DNA of 27,598 nt from Jimgerdemannia flammicorona (taxonomy: Eukaryota > Mucoromycota > Endogonomycetes > Endogonales > Endogonaceae). A model generated the notes under the pieces. The model was not told the origin of the DNA and did no database searches. It saw only the letters and a program-made list of their open reading frames with translations. Positions 1 through 11,364 of the stretch are shown one piece after another. A program made the position numbers and the translations under genes. The stretch lies in NCBI GenBank assembly GCA_003990745.1, contig RBNI01000713.1, positions 1 through 27,598 on the forward strand, written 5' to 3'. How positions within the stretch are numbered: the first letter of the stretch is position 1; every line of letters starts with the position of its first letter.

Positions 1-1195
1 CACCCTCCCACTACTCTGCTCACAGATCTTTACCACCAGACTGCGATGTCAGCCCCCCTGAGGACCCCAACCCACCCACCATCCAGTTAGCAGATCCCCC
101 AACAGCTCCTCCCACCTTAACACCTTCTCCCGCAGCCCCAACCGCTACCCCTTCTCAAAAACAAAAAGCCAATGACCCACCATTCCCACTCATATTGCTA
201 GTACCCACCCTACAGTAAGCCAACTATCACCCACCCCACCCACAAGCCGAGATCTCAAGTCTTCCCAGCGACCCCCCTCCCCTACCAGCCTATACCCCAT
301 ACCCAGTCTATCCCCTATTATAGCCCAAAATTCTCCCAAAACCTCACACTCTCCCAGCCAATGTTCTGGCATCTGTACATAACTCCCAGCTTGCCCCACA
401 TCATAACACTCCTCACAATTGAATTGTCCACCATCCACCAAATGCTCCATATGGAAATTTAGCATGATATTCCTCCACAATATTCTCCACCATACTACCC
501 AGAACTTGGGGGGAAGCTACCTCCATACCTCAGCACTCCAAGACCAGATGCCAGCCCAGTCCCACTCCTCACCAATCCCTGCTACCTGCCAGCCACTTGG
601 CCAAAGGTCCTGGCCAAGCCCCCGCTAACACTCTACTCTCTCCCCAATATCAAACATAGCAAGTGGAGTCCCCCCCAGGAGCAATCTATCTCAACACCAT
701 ATATTAGGCCCCCACACCTCCTCCCCCTCATTGCCTTGCCAGCACAGGCTGATTCGGTGTGCTCTGTCCACCATGCCCCACCAAAAGCCCTTGAACCACA
801 GCTGCCTAGTGTCATTCAGCCCCACCAAAGAGAGCAGATCTCCAGAGGACCCCTGAGGGGACGTTTACATCTCCCATACCTTCTGCAACAGAGATACCCA
901 ACTGCTGCCCTGCAGTTCCATAGCTCTCTTCATCTACCAGGCTTGCAAGCAGTGCAGCCTCTTAGGAAAGTCCACCAGTCCAAGACCCCCCCTTACTACT
1001 GGTCTCGCAAGAGTATCCCAACTGACCTGGGACCTCCTCCCCACTCAGATCCAATCCCTAGCCACCTTGGTCAGCTTCTTTACTACTTACACTAGGAAGT
1101 CAAGATGATATACCACATACCACAGCTTGGGGAACCAATATATATTCAGGATTGGCACCTGCCCTGCTAGAGAGATATGGCAGCCTCTAAATTTC
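1..1195 (-). mobile_element. LINE copy A, 3' part (Tad-like non-LTR retrotransposon), cut by window edge
   Basis: This stretch aligns by eye with 2580-3760 of the larger LINE at 2421-8160, in the same minus orientation. Both carry the same run of features: a pyrimidine-rich plus strand, the ORF2 C-terminal cysteine/histidine motif, and matching blocks before and after it. The two copies are clearly diverged, so this is a separate insertion. The 3' end with its poly-A lies outside the window. The 5' truncation is near 1195, where homology stops and AT-rich DNA begins. No target duplication can be tested because one end is missing. Confidence 0.7.
190..1190 (-). pseudogene. LINE ORF2 C-terminal remnant with zinc-knuckle-like motif
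   Basis: The reading frame on the minus strand is open from 480 to 190. It contains two cysteines two residues apart, a glycine-rich spacer, the tract MPEHWLGEC and a final cysteine, which fits the Cys/His motif at the C-terminus of many Tad- and L1-like ORF2 proteins. The matching frame in copy B is near 2950-3030, with its second cysteine changed to tyrosine. Upstream of this (480-1190, minus) the frame is broken by stops and shifts. It encoded the region between reverse transcriptase and zinc knuckle. It is non-functional. Confidence 0.6.
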
Positions 1196-1744
1196 ATATT
1201 TCATTCTGTTTAAAATATCTTGATCCATTAGCACTAGCAGTGATATCTCTAATAAAATTATATAGAAGTTGATAATTAGTATATATATGCTTTGTGAGCA
1301 TATTTCTTACATAATTACTAGGTCACATTATTACTAAAAATCAATTTACCAGCCAAAAAAAGAATTTAATTAATCAATATCAATCAATATAACTACAGTG
1401 ATAAATTTTCTTTATCTGGCTTTGGTATCTAGTTAGTGAGGAGAGAATAAACAAAGAATAGATTTTTGTATCAGAATTACAAACTTCTCATATTAATATT
1501 GTATATCAACCTATAGTACTGATGGCTGAGATATAGCATTATATTATACTAGAGACTTCAAAGTGTACTCAATTTTCAAGTACTGGGTCTAAGATATAGA
1601 AATCTCCAGATTTATATATATAATAATTAGTGCTACTTACTATGATTGTATTAATAGTATACTAAGATCAAAATAGAATGGAACTCCTCAAACATCCCTA
1701 TTTCTATCATTTTGTGAATATAATTGAGTACTCCTCTTCCTCTC
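1196..1744. other. AT-rich spacer, no gene recognised
   Basis: This AT-rich segment between two LINE pieces has no open frame of note. A 10-bp perfect inverted pair (gtactcaatt at 1565-1574 and its complement at 1722-1731) brackets about 167 bp and could be the tip of a small non-autonomous DNA transposon, but the match is too short to call. Nothing else is seen. Confidence 0.4.
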
Positions 1745-2405
1745 TGTTACTTTTCAGAACTGCTAGGTATCTAATTTCAAATACTATCAATGATCTCCAA
1801 TCTTCAGCCTACACCCTCTAGCTCAAAATTCTGGAGCTAATGTCTACTATCTATATATCCTACAAAGAGAGTTTCCCCAACAGTGAAGCATTCAGACACC
1901 AATATCCAGATCTCTCTCTACTTCCTCTAAATCTTTCACAGCCCAGCAAGTCTCAGTAATCTGATCATAGGCACCAAACTATCTCCAAAGAACTCCAAAC
2001 ATCTACTTCTCAGTACTTAGTAGTTAAGATCCAGTCTATTCTTGAATCCAGCCCTGCCATCCAGTAAGTATAGACCCTATGATCTCTCTACCCAAGATGC
2101 CCAGTATCTATCAGTGAGCCCAGTCTCTCAATTTCCTCCCAATCTTCCATCTCTCTGCTCCTATCAACTATCCCCCTCCCTCTATCTGTCCTGTCTAACT
2201 ATCCATCCTATATCATATTAAAGTTATCACTCAGACAGTCAATTCTCTCTGCTATCATTGTACTTATATCTCATAGTTCTCTTATCTACTCCAAGTACTT
2301 TTCTCTCTCTACTAGGCAATAATATGACTCAACAGTCAAGAGACTCCAGCCCAGCTACCTCTACACTCTCCATACCACTCTGCTCTCCCAATGTCCAATA
2401 TCCCT
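1745..2405 (-). pseudogene. LINE fragment C: APE-type endonuclease part of ORF2
   Basis: Read on the minus strand, this segment parallels the endonuclease region of LINE copy B at 5330-5760. The motif DNFNMI near 2206-2237 corresponds to the GDFN metal-binding/catalytic motif of apurinic-type LINE endonucleases, with G changed to D. It is followed by a D-R-T-D block and an R-I-D-W-I-L block, also seen in copy B. Stops and frameshifts are frequent. The fragment has no reverse transcriptase part and ends against the poly-T tail of copy B, so copy B probably inserted in or beside it. Both limits are approximate. Confidence 0.6.
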
Positions 2406-2420
2406 AATATCTCTTTTGTC

Positions 2421-2451
<31 letters not shown>

Positions 2452-2749
2452 GCTACTTGGACTCCACCATTTATTACCAGTCTATTAATAAGTTTATAGT
2501 ATTTTCTCCCACTATCTGATCCCCATAGGGGAGCCTCTCCCCATCTTCTCCTGAACAAAGACCACCTTCTCACCCACTACTCCAACCCTCCCCCTACTCT
2601 GTCTACAGATTTTCTCCACTAAGCAATACCTTCAACCACCCTACAACCCCCAACCAAGCCACCAACCTGTCAAGGTATCTTCCATAAGGCTATGCTACTG
2701 CAGCAGCTAGACCCCCAAGCCCAGTCTCCTCCCATCCTCAAAAACAAAT

Positions 2750-5700
2750 AGCCAGTGACTAGCCAACTCCACCCAAATAGCCAAAGCTCAGCCTAATGTG
2801 AGCCACTCCTTTCCCACCCCCCCCCACCAGTCTATCCCTCAAATCCTCCTACTGCCCCTGCATGTTAACTCTCCTGCACTCTACCTCCAAATAATCCCCA
2901 ATGGTCTGCCAAAAGTCACTAAGTACCTTGCACTCTCCTAGCTAATGTTCAGGCATCTGTATATATCCCCCTTTCTGCCCTACATTATGGTACTCCTTAC
3001 AGTCAAAGCAACCTCCCTCAATAAGGTGACCAAAGCAGTAGTTGAGCATTATATTCCTCCTCAGCATGCACCACCAAGTTACCCAGTACTTTAGCAGCAT
3101 CCATCTTCTTACCTTAGCACTTCAGGCCCAAATGCTACACCAGTCCCACTCTTCGCTAATTCCTACTTCTTGCTAACTACTGGGTCACAGATCCTGGCCT
3201 GGTCTCCTTTGGCATTCTATCTCATCACTAATGTCAAACTTGATTAAGGGAATGCTGCCCAGCAATACTCAGTCCTATCTCCACATTGCCAGGTCCTAAG
3301 CCACCTCTCCTTCATTTCTCTGCCAATGAATTCCAATACAGTACACCCCTTCCACTACCCTCCACCAGAAGCCTTTGTATCACAATTGTTCAATATTCCA
3401 AAGGCCAACCAAAGATAGGAGATCTCCAGTTGAGCCTCTCAGCAAGAATCTCATCTCCCAGACCTTCTACAATAGGGGAACCCAACCTTCCCTCTCAACT
3501 CCACGACTCTCTTCAACCACCATGCTCTCAAGCAGTACAGTCTCTTTGAAAAGTCAACCAGCCCAAGTCCACCACTTGCTACTGATAAGGATAAGACCTC
3601 TCAGCTGATCTGACTTCTTCTAGCCCAGATCTACTCCTTGGCCAGCTTCATCAATCTCTTCACCACCTAGGCTAGAGTCCAGATGATAAGCCAGATACTA
3701 TAACTTTGGCAGCTAGTAGATGTTCAAAATTGAGACACACCCCACCAGAGATAATTGGCAACCCCCCAACTCTACAGGGCCTCCCCCCAGATTTCAACCC
3801 ACTGCTCTCACCAAAGCTTGGGTAGAACTAATCCATATACTGACAGATAGATACCCAAGTACCACACTGCCTCACCAGCAGAGATGATTGTTCCAATAAT
3901 CTCCCCTCTCACCAGACCATTGCCTAACACCATTGTTTCATACTTATACTAATTAAGTTTAGCCCCAGAGTTCTCCTTGTACCACTCCACTGTCTCCTTA
4001 AGCTCCTCAATATCAGCAATTGATCCTAGGCTAACCACTATGTCATCTGCAAAGGCCCCTACTTTCCACCCAATACCAAAGATGGAGAGCCCCACTATCT
4101 TCCACTGAATTCAATCTATTAAGGGTTCCAGAGAAAGAGCATACAGAATGGGAGACAGTGGGTCCCCCTGGAGCACCCCCCTACTGAGGGGAAATGCTAT
4201 CCCTCTATATCTATTATACATGAGTACAGCCCTACTCCCTTCCAGTAGACTAATTATTGCTGATCTGAACTGGTGTGGAATCCCAGTCCTATTCAATACT
4301 TTTGCCAGCCAGACTTGCCTCACTCAGTCATAAGCTCCAAAAAGACCAGTCATCCATCTAATCCACTAGCTTGTGCCCCTTCAATAACTCCATGTACTCA
4401 GACTGTACCATCCCTAATGAGCCAGCCTCCTACAAAACTCCTCTGCTCAACACTCAAGACTTACTGGGCTACCTTTTGTAGCCTTGTGACCACTACCTTA
4501 GTAACCAACTTTCTGTCCATATCCAGTAGCATAATCGGCCTCCAGTTCTTCCAGTCCTCTTACCTTCCTTTGTCCTTGAAAAGCAATGTCACCAATCCCA
4601 GATCCTGTTCCTCCACCCATCTCTCTGTCTGTAAAATAAAATCACACAATGCTGTCATCTCATCCAGTACTCCTGAGACTCTCACCATCTTCTTCCAGAA
4701 GTCCCAGGGCAAATCATTCTCCCCAGGTACCATACCCAGCATTGTTGTGACAAGAATCTGATGAATCTCCTCTTTTTGTACTGGCAACACCAAATCTCTC
4801 AACCCATCCACTCACAGGGAGAGCCAATTCTCTAATGCTTGGTCAATAGTATCAGCATCTGCCCCACCTTTCTCCTCACTCTACAATCCACTCTAATGCT
4901 TCTTTAAAGATTCAAGAATGTCTTGTATACCATGCACCAGTATACCATCAGAGTCAAGCACCCTCTCCCACCTTTGCTGTACCCTTCTCACTTGAAGGGC
5001 TCTCATGAGATACTTTGAGGGTCTCTCCCCTTCTTCCAAACCCTGCTAATGGAGCCATGCTACCAAACTCTATACCTTCATCTCTTTCTCTACCCGCAAT
5101 ACTTATTATAGTTCACCAACCTCCATTTTCACCCTCCTTGATCTCCAATTCTTCTCCCTCTCCAATATTGCTAGTCTCACCCAATCCTCCAAGAGTCTAG
5201 ACAGTCTACTAGAAGCCCATCACATCTGTCACCTCCTCTGTTTCCCAGTCTCCTTGCCAGCCTCACTCCAGTAGGTTCTGGCTATCTCTTTTATTCACAT
5301 CTATCAAACATCAACTGGGGCACCTTTCTGTCTCCAGCACTCCACTCTCAGTTGAATGTCTATAGCCCACTCATCTCACCAGAACTTATCATCTAATAAG
5401 GAGGAATTAAGGCACCAATGTCCAGACCCATCCCCACTCTCTCCAAAATGCCCCTATCCTAAAAGCCCCCAATGATCCAACCAAGGACACCATTCCACCT
5501 CCAGTGACTTCTAAACATCTAAGCCCTAGCAGCCAGCCATCAGAATCCAATCAATTCTCATCCCTAAGCCCCCTGCCCAATGCATGTATATCCTCCTATC
5601 TCTCCAGTACTCCCTACCTACATCCATCAGAGCACTCAGCCTTTCCACTTCCTCCCATGCTGCCAGTCCTCCACTCTGACCCTCAGCTCCCTGTCATCCA

Positions 5701-6140
5701 TCTGTTCTATCCAATAGTATATCTCAGACCATATTGAAGTCTCCACTAAGCATATCCACCCCAGCCTCTACAAGGATCCCACTCTCCTGAAGACCCTTCA
5801 CCCAATCCACATACTCACCCCATACAGCAGGGCAATAACAGGAGCCCACTGTGACCAGCTCCCATTCTGTATATATCTACTCACCCCAGACCAATCTATC
5901 TCCTCAGCTCTGTATTTCCCTTATCTCCCCTCTGCCTTTCCATACCAGAATCCCAACCTTGCCCTTCCAAACTCCCTCACCTCTCCATTCCTTTGTCCAT
6001 TCCAGTCTATCCAAATTATCTTCACACCTGACATCCTGCAAGAGGAAGAGATCAGCCTCCAATCTCTTCAACCAAGTAAAAATATTCCTTCATCAATAAG
6101 TATCCTGTAACCTATTCACATTCAAAGAAAAAATGTTAGT
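2750..6140 (-). pseudogene. LINE ORF2: endonuclease plus reverse transcriptase, decayed
   Basis: The endonuclease starts near 6130 with an F-S-L-N-V-N block, then A-D-L-F-L-L-Q-D-V, and GDFNMV near 5721-5753. These are the landmarks of the APE endonuclease that nicks target DNA. The reverse transcriptase follows: a finger block ending LLFKDKGR near 4560, W-R-P-I-M-L-L next to it, VLQGDPLSPIL near 4145-4179, and the catalytic box FADD near 4044-4055. Two of three catalytic aspartates are therefore visible in the FADD box. A Cys/His motif lies near 2950-3030. The frame is interrupted by many stops (often where CAG, CAA or CGA would be expected) and several frameshifts, so it cannot make protein. 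Confidence 0.75.
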
Positions 6141-6519
6141 TGTACTATTCATAATGAAATATAGTATATTATTAAGTCCTTCCCTACTGCTCTATGTTCA
6201 TCTCCTCCTATACTAAATCCAGATTATGTTCCATAGTCACCTCTATCTCCTCTACCCTCTGAGCCTCCAATCCAGCCAACAGCTCATTCATCTCTCTATC
6301 TGCTTTCTTCTCAAACTCCTCTCAGTACTCCAGGCAGACCTCTTGCCAGAGCTACAATCTATGTTGCTTGGCCCAACAGTATTTGGCTCTCTCACCAGCA
6401 ACCCTGGCTAGCTCCACCTCCCACTCCTTATCTACCTCATACTCTTTCTCCTCCAGATATACTGCAAGGATCTCTGTCTTCAATGTCAACTCCACACCAT
6501 CCCCCTGCAGGATCTGCAT

Positions 6520-8060
6520 CTAATGCTCATCACTCATTACTCTCAAGTCCACCTCTCTCAACTCTTCAGCTGTCAGGTTATTCATCATCCTACACATCCA
6601 AGTAGGTTCCCCACCTTCTTCCCTCCAGGAGTCACCAGTCTCTTACCATCCAACATTGTGGTATCAGCCCCAGTACTCACAGCCTCATCCCACACCTCTG
6701 GGACATCTACCAGTTTTTCCTCTCCAACTGCCACCACTTGTCCCCTATTTGCCACCTCAGGAACTCCAAATTGCACTCACTGGGCCCCCTTCATTGGCAC
6801 ATCCTCTCTCACCCTGCTTTGGAAAGCTGGACCTCACCTAATTAGAGGAGTAGAGATAGGTGATCCCTCCCAGTTTTCTTCCCAGACCTCAAGCATACCA
6901 TCAGCATACAGGTCACTGCCAGCTGCTTTTCTGTCCTCCTCTGTCCCCTTCCCTGTACTCTCACCATCCTTGCTGGCCCAGACACTCACTTTGGTACCCT
7001 CCATTTCCACTATTCCACCCACCTCCTTCTGTGGTCAACCTTCTATCTTAACCAGCAGCTTCTTCTGATACTTATATCCCTAAGCTTTTTCCCATTATCT
7101 CTTATCTACTCGAATCTGCTTTCCATCCACCACTTTTAGATATATTGCCTCCACAAAGGTCTTCCAAGCCTTCACCCACTACTTTACTACTCCACTCAGC
7201 TCTTCCAGCATCTCCAGCAAGTCCTCTTCCTCCTCCTCACTCTCCTTCACCCTTGTCACCTTACACAAGATCATCCCCCAGATCATCTCTGAAGGCCAGT
7301 CCCTTGCCTTCCTGGTAGCTTCTTTCTCTGTCAGCTGAATCCTCATATTCACATCTCTAGTTCTGAGCAAGGTCCCTTTCCAGACTCTGAATCTGATATC
7401 CACTATCTCTCCATACTCCATCATGACCTCCTTGACTCTCCTTCTCATCTCCACCACTGTCACTATGGGCACTTCTTTTACCAGCAGTTAGACTACCCTG
7501 GGGTTCTATTTCAGACAGTATGTCATTGGAACACACATCTTCCCAACTATCAATCTAATCTTCAGTACTTCCTCCAAAGGCTCAGCCTCCTCAAAGCCCA
7601 CCTCCACTCCCTCCAATCTCTTCAGGAACTTTATGGATACTGCTCCAGCCATCTGCTTAGTGATAAGCCCCAGCACCATTTTCGCCATTACTGCTAGGCC
7701 CCAGAAGCACAACATCACCATGAATGCTGAGATTGATTTCTTGAGTAACAGGGCCACCACTAGGCCCATCACACCATCTGCCAAATCTCCTTACCTTCTA
7801 AACCTCAGTCGCTCAGCTATACCATCAGCAGTCACATCTGTATTTTTTTCCAGATTGGCAGTCCTGTCTCCATCAGCTATCATACTCTCCCTAGCCACTA
7901 CTCCCTCAGCTCTACTGCTCTCACTACTAAGGGTTACTCCTCCATAAATGGCAGTCTTCTCCATCTCCTTGCTTTTCCTCAGCCAACCCTCCAATCCAGA
8001 TGGCTGCTGCCTCCTCTTCACCATCTCTGCAAAGCTCACTCTCTCAGACCCCTGTCCTCT
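6520..8060 (-). pseudogene. LINE ORF1 (gag-like, nucleic-acid-binding), decayed
   Basis: Several open blocks lie in series on the minus strand: one starting M-S-F-A-E-M-V-K at 8039, one at 7784-7506, one at 7472-7179 and smaller ones down to 6585. The block at 7472-7179 reads like the RNA-recognition-type core of LINE ORF1 proteins (Y-G-E-I-V-D-I-R-F followed by W-K-G-T-L-L-R-T-R-D). It is followed by a glutamate-rich stretch. No clear CCHC knuckle is visible. Its position directly upstream of the endonuclease supports ORF1. Stops between blocks make it a pseudogene; the start is a guess. Confidence 0.55.
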
Positions 8061-8160
8061 ACTGCTGCCTTCTTCCCCTCCTCATCCTCCTGCCAACAGC
8101 CCCCTCATACCCCCCCCCAGACCAGGACCTCTCCCCACCTACTGCTAGTCAAAAGTGCTA

Positions 8161-8335
8161 GGGCCACCCTGCCCAGTATGCACTCCAGATTGCTTGCTGT
8201 TTGCTATTGCCTTAGTATCTTTCTCCAATAAATGACTTGAAAGTATGTTGTAAAAGTGTGTGTAATGTAAATGATAGCTATGAAGATTGATCTCAGATTC
8301 TATCATCACTTCTGATATGCTCTGAGTGGTTCCTC
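8161..8335. other. Junction between LINE copy B and Penelope-like element
   Basis: Nothing diagnostic is seen here. The LINE 5' end and the Penelope-like 5' end must both fall in or near this stretch, but neither boundary can be fixed by eye. Confidence 0.3.
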
Positions 8336-10083
8336 ATGCTGTTCTCCCTTCATCTTTCTCAGTTACTTATCCCAAACTTTCAGGTTTATTCTTCTCTTGA
8401 AATACTTTTGTCTCCTCCTTTTTCTTTAGCTGACTGCTCTCTTTCTTCTCTTCAAGTCTTTGCCTTATCCTTAGGTCCTTGCTTTATTTTTTCCATGACT
8501 TCCTCACAATTCTCTTTCATCAATCTGGCTCATCTTACATACTTTTGCTATGCTCTTGACCTTGTCATCTTCTTTGAAGATTATAGTGAGTTGCCCTCTT
8601 GCTACTATATCTCTAACAATTGAGTTCTCTCTCTTAATGTCTCTTCATACTGTATATTCCTTGACATAGCTTGCTCACTGTCTGTTCCTAGACATGCTTG
8701 CTCTTGCTTAGTTTTAGACCATGCTATATATACCATACTTAAATCAGTTAAGCAATTATCTTTGCATTTGCTCATAGTCACTAATAATAATTATGGTTTT
8801 GCACTTATTCCTAAGTCACTCTACCTTGATAGCCTTTCTGCCCTCCTTCAAGTTGTGGCTTATGAGCCTAGTGCTCTTGGATTGAATGAGGTTCTTACTC
8901 TTCTTTAGGTTTCTCTGGCTCATGCCAGATCACTTTCAGATTCTCCTTTTGCAAACCTCATTTTTAACTTCTTCCTGAACTCTTTGTCCTCTCCAGACAT
9001 TTGTCTTCTGGTTTTTTATACTCTTCCCAAAGTCCACAAGTCTATTTTGGCTTGGCATCTCATTATAGCTGCTTATTCTTCACCTACTACTGAGATTTTG
9101 AAGTAGTTGTTCTACTTCTTTCTCTCCTAAATAGCTCTTTTACAATACTGTCTTGAGCCTGAGTATACTACTCTTCATGATACTCAGGAGCTTGCTCTTT
9201 TCTGCTCCACCATCATATCTGTTCATCATTTTTCCCACTTGGTCTCTGGTGATTTCTCTTCTTTTTATACTACTATTCATTTTGATGAGATCAATTATTG
9301 TCTTTACTTCTTGAGTTTTATTGTCTTTCCTTTAGATTCCTCTGTTTCATTGGCTTCCATCATTGAGCTTACACTCCTCATTTGTGGCTCTAACTATTTC
9401 AAGTCAGCCCTTAGCTCCTTTCATCAGACTTCTGGTATTGCTATGGGAATGAATTGTACCCCTACCCTTGTCAACCTCATTGGCCTAACTTATAAACTTC
9501 ATATAATATGTGATTCTTCTTCATCTCTTTCCATCATATTCTAGACTAGGGATATCTTCTTTCACTGATATATCAATGACTTTATTGTTCTCACTATTAC
9601 TGATATTGATATTCTTAGTGTATTCTATGGTGTCTACCCTCTCTATCATTCCATTACTTGGGTGTGTAGTATGACCAGTATTCCCTTTTTGGACCTTTTC
9701 ATTTCTCTTTCTCCCTTCCAGACTGTTGTTTATTCTTGTTTTCTCTATTCTCAATAGTTTCCTAACTTCTATTCCAATTATCCTTATTATACTCTTCTTG
9801 AATATATTTATAGTGAGATTTATCATCTTGCACTATGCTACTCCCATCATTCTGATTGAGTGTCTGCTGTTCAGGTTCTTGACAACTTTATAGTCCATCA
9901 TTATACTTACCCTATTTCTATTATTCATGATCTGCTTGCTTCTATCAAATGGTCTATTGTTTACTCTTTCTTCCTCTCTCCCCTTTACTCTTCTTTTCTT
10001 CTCTCTCTCTCCTCTTATCCACTCTATACCCTCTCTTTATTTCCACTCCTGATTCTTGTTATACCATTTGATCATACTTACTA
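8336..10083 (+). pseudogene. Penelope-like element reverse transcriptase, decayed
   Basis: One plus-strand frame carries reverse transcriptase blocks in the order expected for Penelope-like elements. They are a T-N-N-N-Y-G-F block near 8785, LPKVHK (9023-9040), a following A-A-Y-S-S-P-T-T-E block, D-T-Q-E-L, SGDFSSFYTTI near 9245-9277 with the first catalytic aspartate, GIAMGMNCTP (9434-9463), YIND (9569-9580) and F-L-D-L near 9690. The blocks stay in frame through about 1.7 kb, broken only by stops such as TAG at 9107 and 9542 and TGA at 9566. YIND in place of YxDD is a G-to-A change. No GIY-YIG endonuclease is visible, as in the endonuclease-lacking fungal Penelope-like group. A DIRS or LINE origin is less likely because of the LPKxHK motif. 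Confidence 0.7.
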
Positions 10084-10503
10084 AGTTGTATAATGCCCTG
10101 ACACTGTCCTGTGCTCTTCTCTTTTACACTATAGACTTCTATCTCTTCCTCAATACTCTCTGATTAGGCAGATCATATCTTCCTTCTATTTTTTCTCTAA
10201 TCTATTGCTCTCATTTTATATTTTCATTATCTTTTGGTACCTCTGACTCTACCAGAGAGGATTAAAAAACATCCTTGCCCCCTCTGGAGTTTTGTACTTG
10301 CTCTGGGGTCTTAGCCTTACTCTACTCCCCTCTGCTACCTTCAGCCCCTCACTTTGCTCAGGCTTACTATAGCTCGCTCTATTTTGGCCTCACCCCTCAC
10401 TTGCACTCACTTCTTTGAGGTCTGCAGATATTTTTTAATCTTAATTTGGATTTGTTTTATTTGTATTTGTTTGTGATTTTTATTCTATAACTGGGATTGG
10501 CTC
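10084..10503. other. Non-coding or 3' part of the Penelope-like element
   Basis: The pyrimidine-rich composition of the preceding element continues to about 10,430, so its C-terminal coding or 3' region may extend here, but no motif is recognisable. The stretch ends at the GGCTC duplication flanking the solo LTR. Confidence 0.35.
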
Positions 10504-10967
10504 TGTAACAATTTCACAGTCATATTTAGTCTCAGTACATTTTCATGTCTTTTAGTTAGTCTTTTCTTATCTTTTCTTGAACATTCTACTATATTCCATC
10601 ATCTTCTACTTGCTTAGAAACTTTCTCTCAGTGTCCAGACACCACTAGAACATTCTTATCTTTCCTTAGTACCAAGCATCTTATCTTAGCTAGTTATGGA
10701 ACCTTTCAGAACATTGTAGAATAATATTAGTCAGCTTTGCTGAGAACCTATTTCTTGGCATTTCTCTTTCTTTCTAAGATCCTTCTGGATCTTTCTTTCA
10801 GATCATGTATAAATATCCTTATTCTCTGCTTGAATAAAACTCAGAATATTTTCTTTCAGAAATTCTTCAAGAACACTTGAACCTTTAAGTATCTCTTTGA
10901 GCTACTTTAGGTCAACTAGAACCTCCAGATTTAGCTGCTTCTTCTTAAAGAAACTAGAACTGTTACA
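10504..10967 (+). repeat. Solo LTR with 5-bp target site duplication
   Basis: The 464-bp segment begins TGTAAC and ends GTTACA, a perfect short inverted repeat with TG..CA ends. It is flanked on both sides by GGCTC (10499-10503 and 10968-10972), a 5-bp target duplication as left by LTR-retrotransposon integrases. Inside are a TATAAATA box at 10808-10815 and AATAAA at 10833-10838, in the order expected for U3-R on the plus strand. No internal element sequence and no second LTR are present, so this is the product of LTR-LTR recombination. It is unrelated by eye to the gypsy LTRs at 11095 and 17384; its superfamily is unknown. Confidence 0.8.
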
Positions 10968-11210
10968 GGCTCCTCCTTTATCTCTACTTATCTTTAGTGA
11001 TCATATGATTCCTAATTTAGTTCACTCTGAGTTATAGTGTATTCTCTTTTTTGGGATATCATATTTTATATATAAAGACCATATTTTTATATGATGTGAT
11101 GGTCAATCCAAATTAGTAATATGAATCAGGGGAATTAGACATTTGATCGCGGTACCTGAATCTGATTCCCAGTATAGTATAGCCTTATAGTTAGCCAAGT
11201 CTCTGATTTA

Positions 11211-11293
11211 GACAATGTCGAGAAGTCTCGACACTTGCGAAATCGATGACTCAATATAATATAGCATTTAGACAATGTCGAGAAGTCTCAACA
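11211..11293. repeat. Tandem 60-bp repeat with hairpin in U3
   Basis: The block starting gacaatgtcg at 11211 recurs exactly 60 bp later at 11271. Each copy contains TGTCGAGA-AG-TCTCGACA, an 8-bp stem around a 2-nt centre (11216-11233; the second copy, 11276-11293, has one mismatch). The 3' LTR has the same pair at 17505 and 17565. Repeated palindromes in U3 suggest protein-binding enhancer elements; that role is inferred. Confidence 0.8.
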
Positions 11294-11356
11294 CTTACTA
11301 AATGACTCAAAACTTAGCCATGTAACTCAGTAGCCATCTCATAGTTAGCAAACTTG

Positions 11357-11364
11357 TATAAATA
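11357..11364 (+). promoter_or_regulatory. TATA box of the gypsy LTR
   Basis: TATAAATA lies 19 nt before AATAAA (11383-11388). The same pair sits in the 3' LTR at 17646-17653 and 17672-17677. Position and order fit the U3 promoter and R-region polyadenylation signal of an LTR. Confidence 0.7.

Larger units (their letters stand above)
2421..8160 (-). mobile_element. LINE copy B, near full-length Tad-like non-LTR retrotransposon
   Basis: A 28-T run (2421-2448) marks the poly-A tail of a minus-strand element. Reading leftward from about 8160 come ORF1, an apurinic-type endonuclease, reverse transcriptase and a C-terminal Cys/His motif, the usual order for a two-ORF Tad-like LINE. The last bases before the tail (TATAGCTACTTGG on the plus strand) resemble the 3' ends of the two short LINE insertions at 15939 and 17908 (TATAGTCACTCAG), so all belong to one family or close subfamilies. 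The sense strand is strongly purine-rich and CpG is nearly absent. The 5' boundary is uncertain and I found no convincing target duplication. Confidence 0.75.

Noticed and set aside
1565..1731. Small inverted-repeat element (MITE) bracketed by gtactcaatt
   Set aside because: Only 10 bp match and flanking target duplications are not clear; such a match is likely by chance in AT-rich DNA.
4148..7051. Several plus-strand open frames rich in serine and proline
   Set aside because: They are the complement of the purine-rich LINE ORFs, whose minus-strand reading has real endonuclease and reverse transcriptase motifs.
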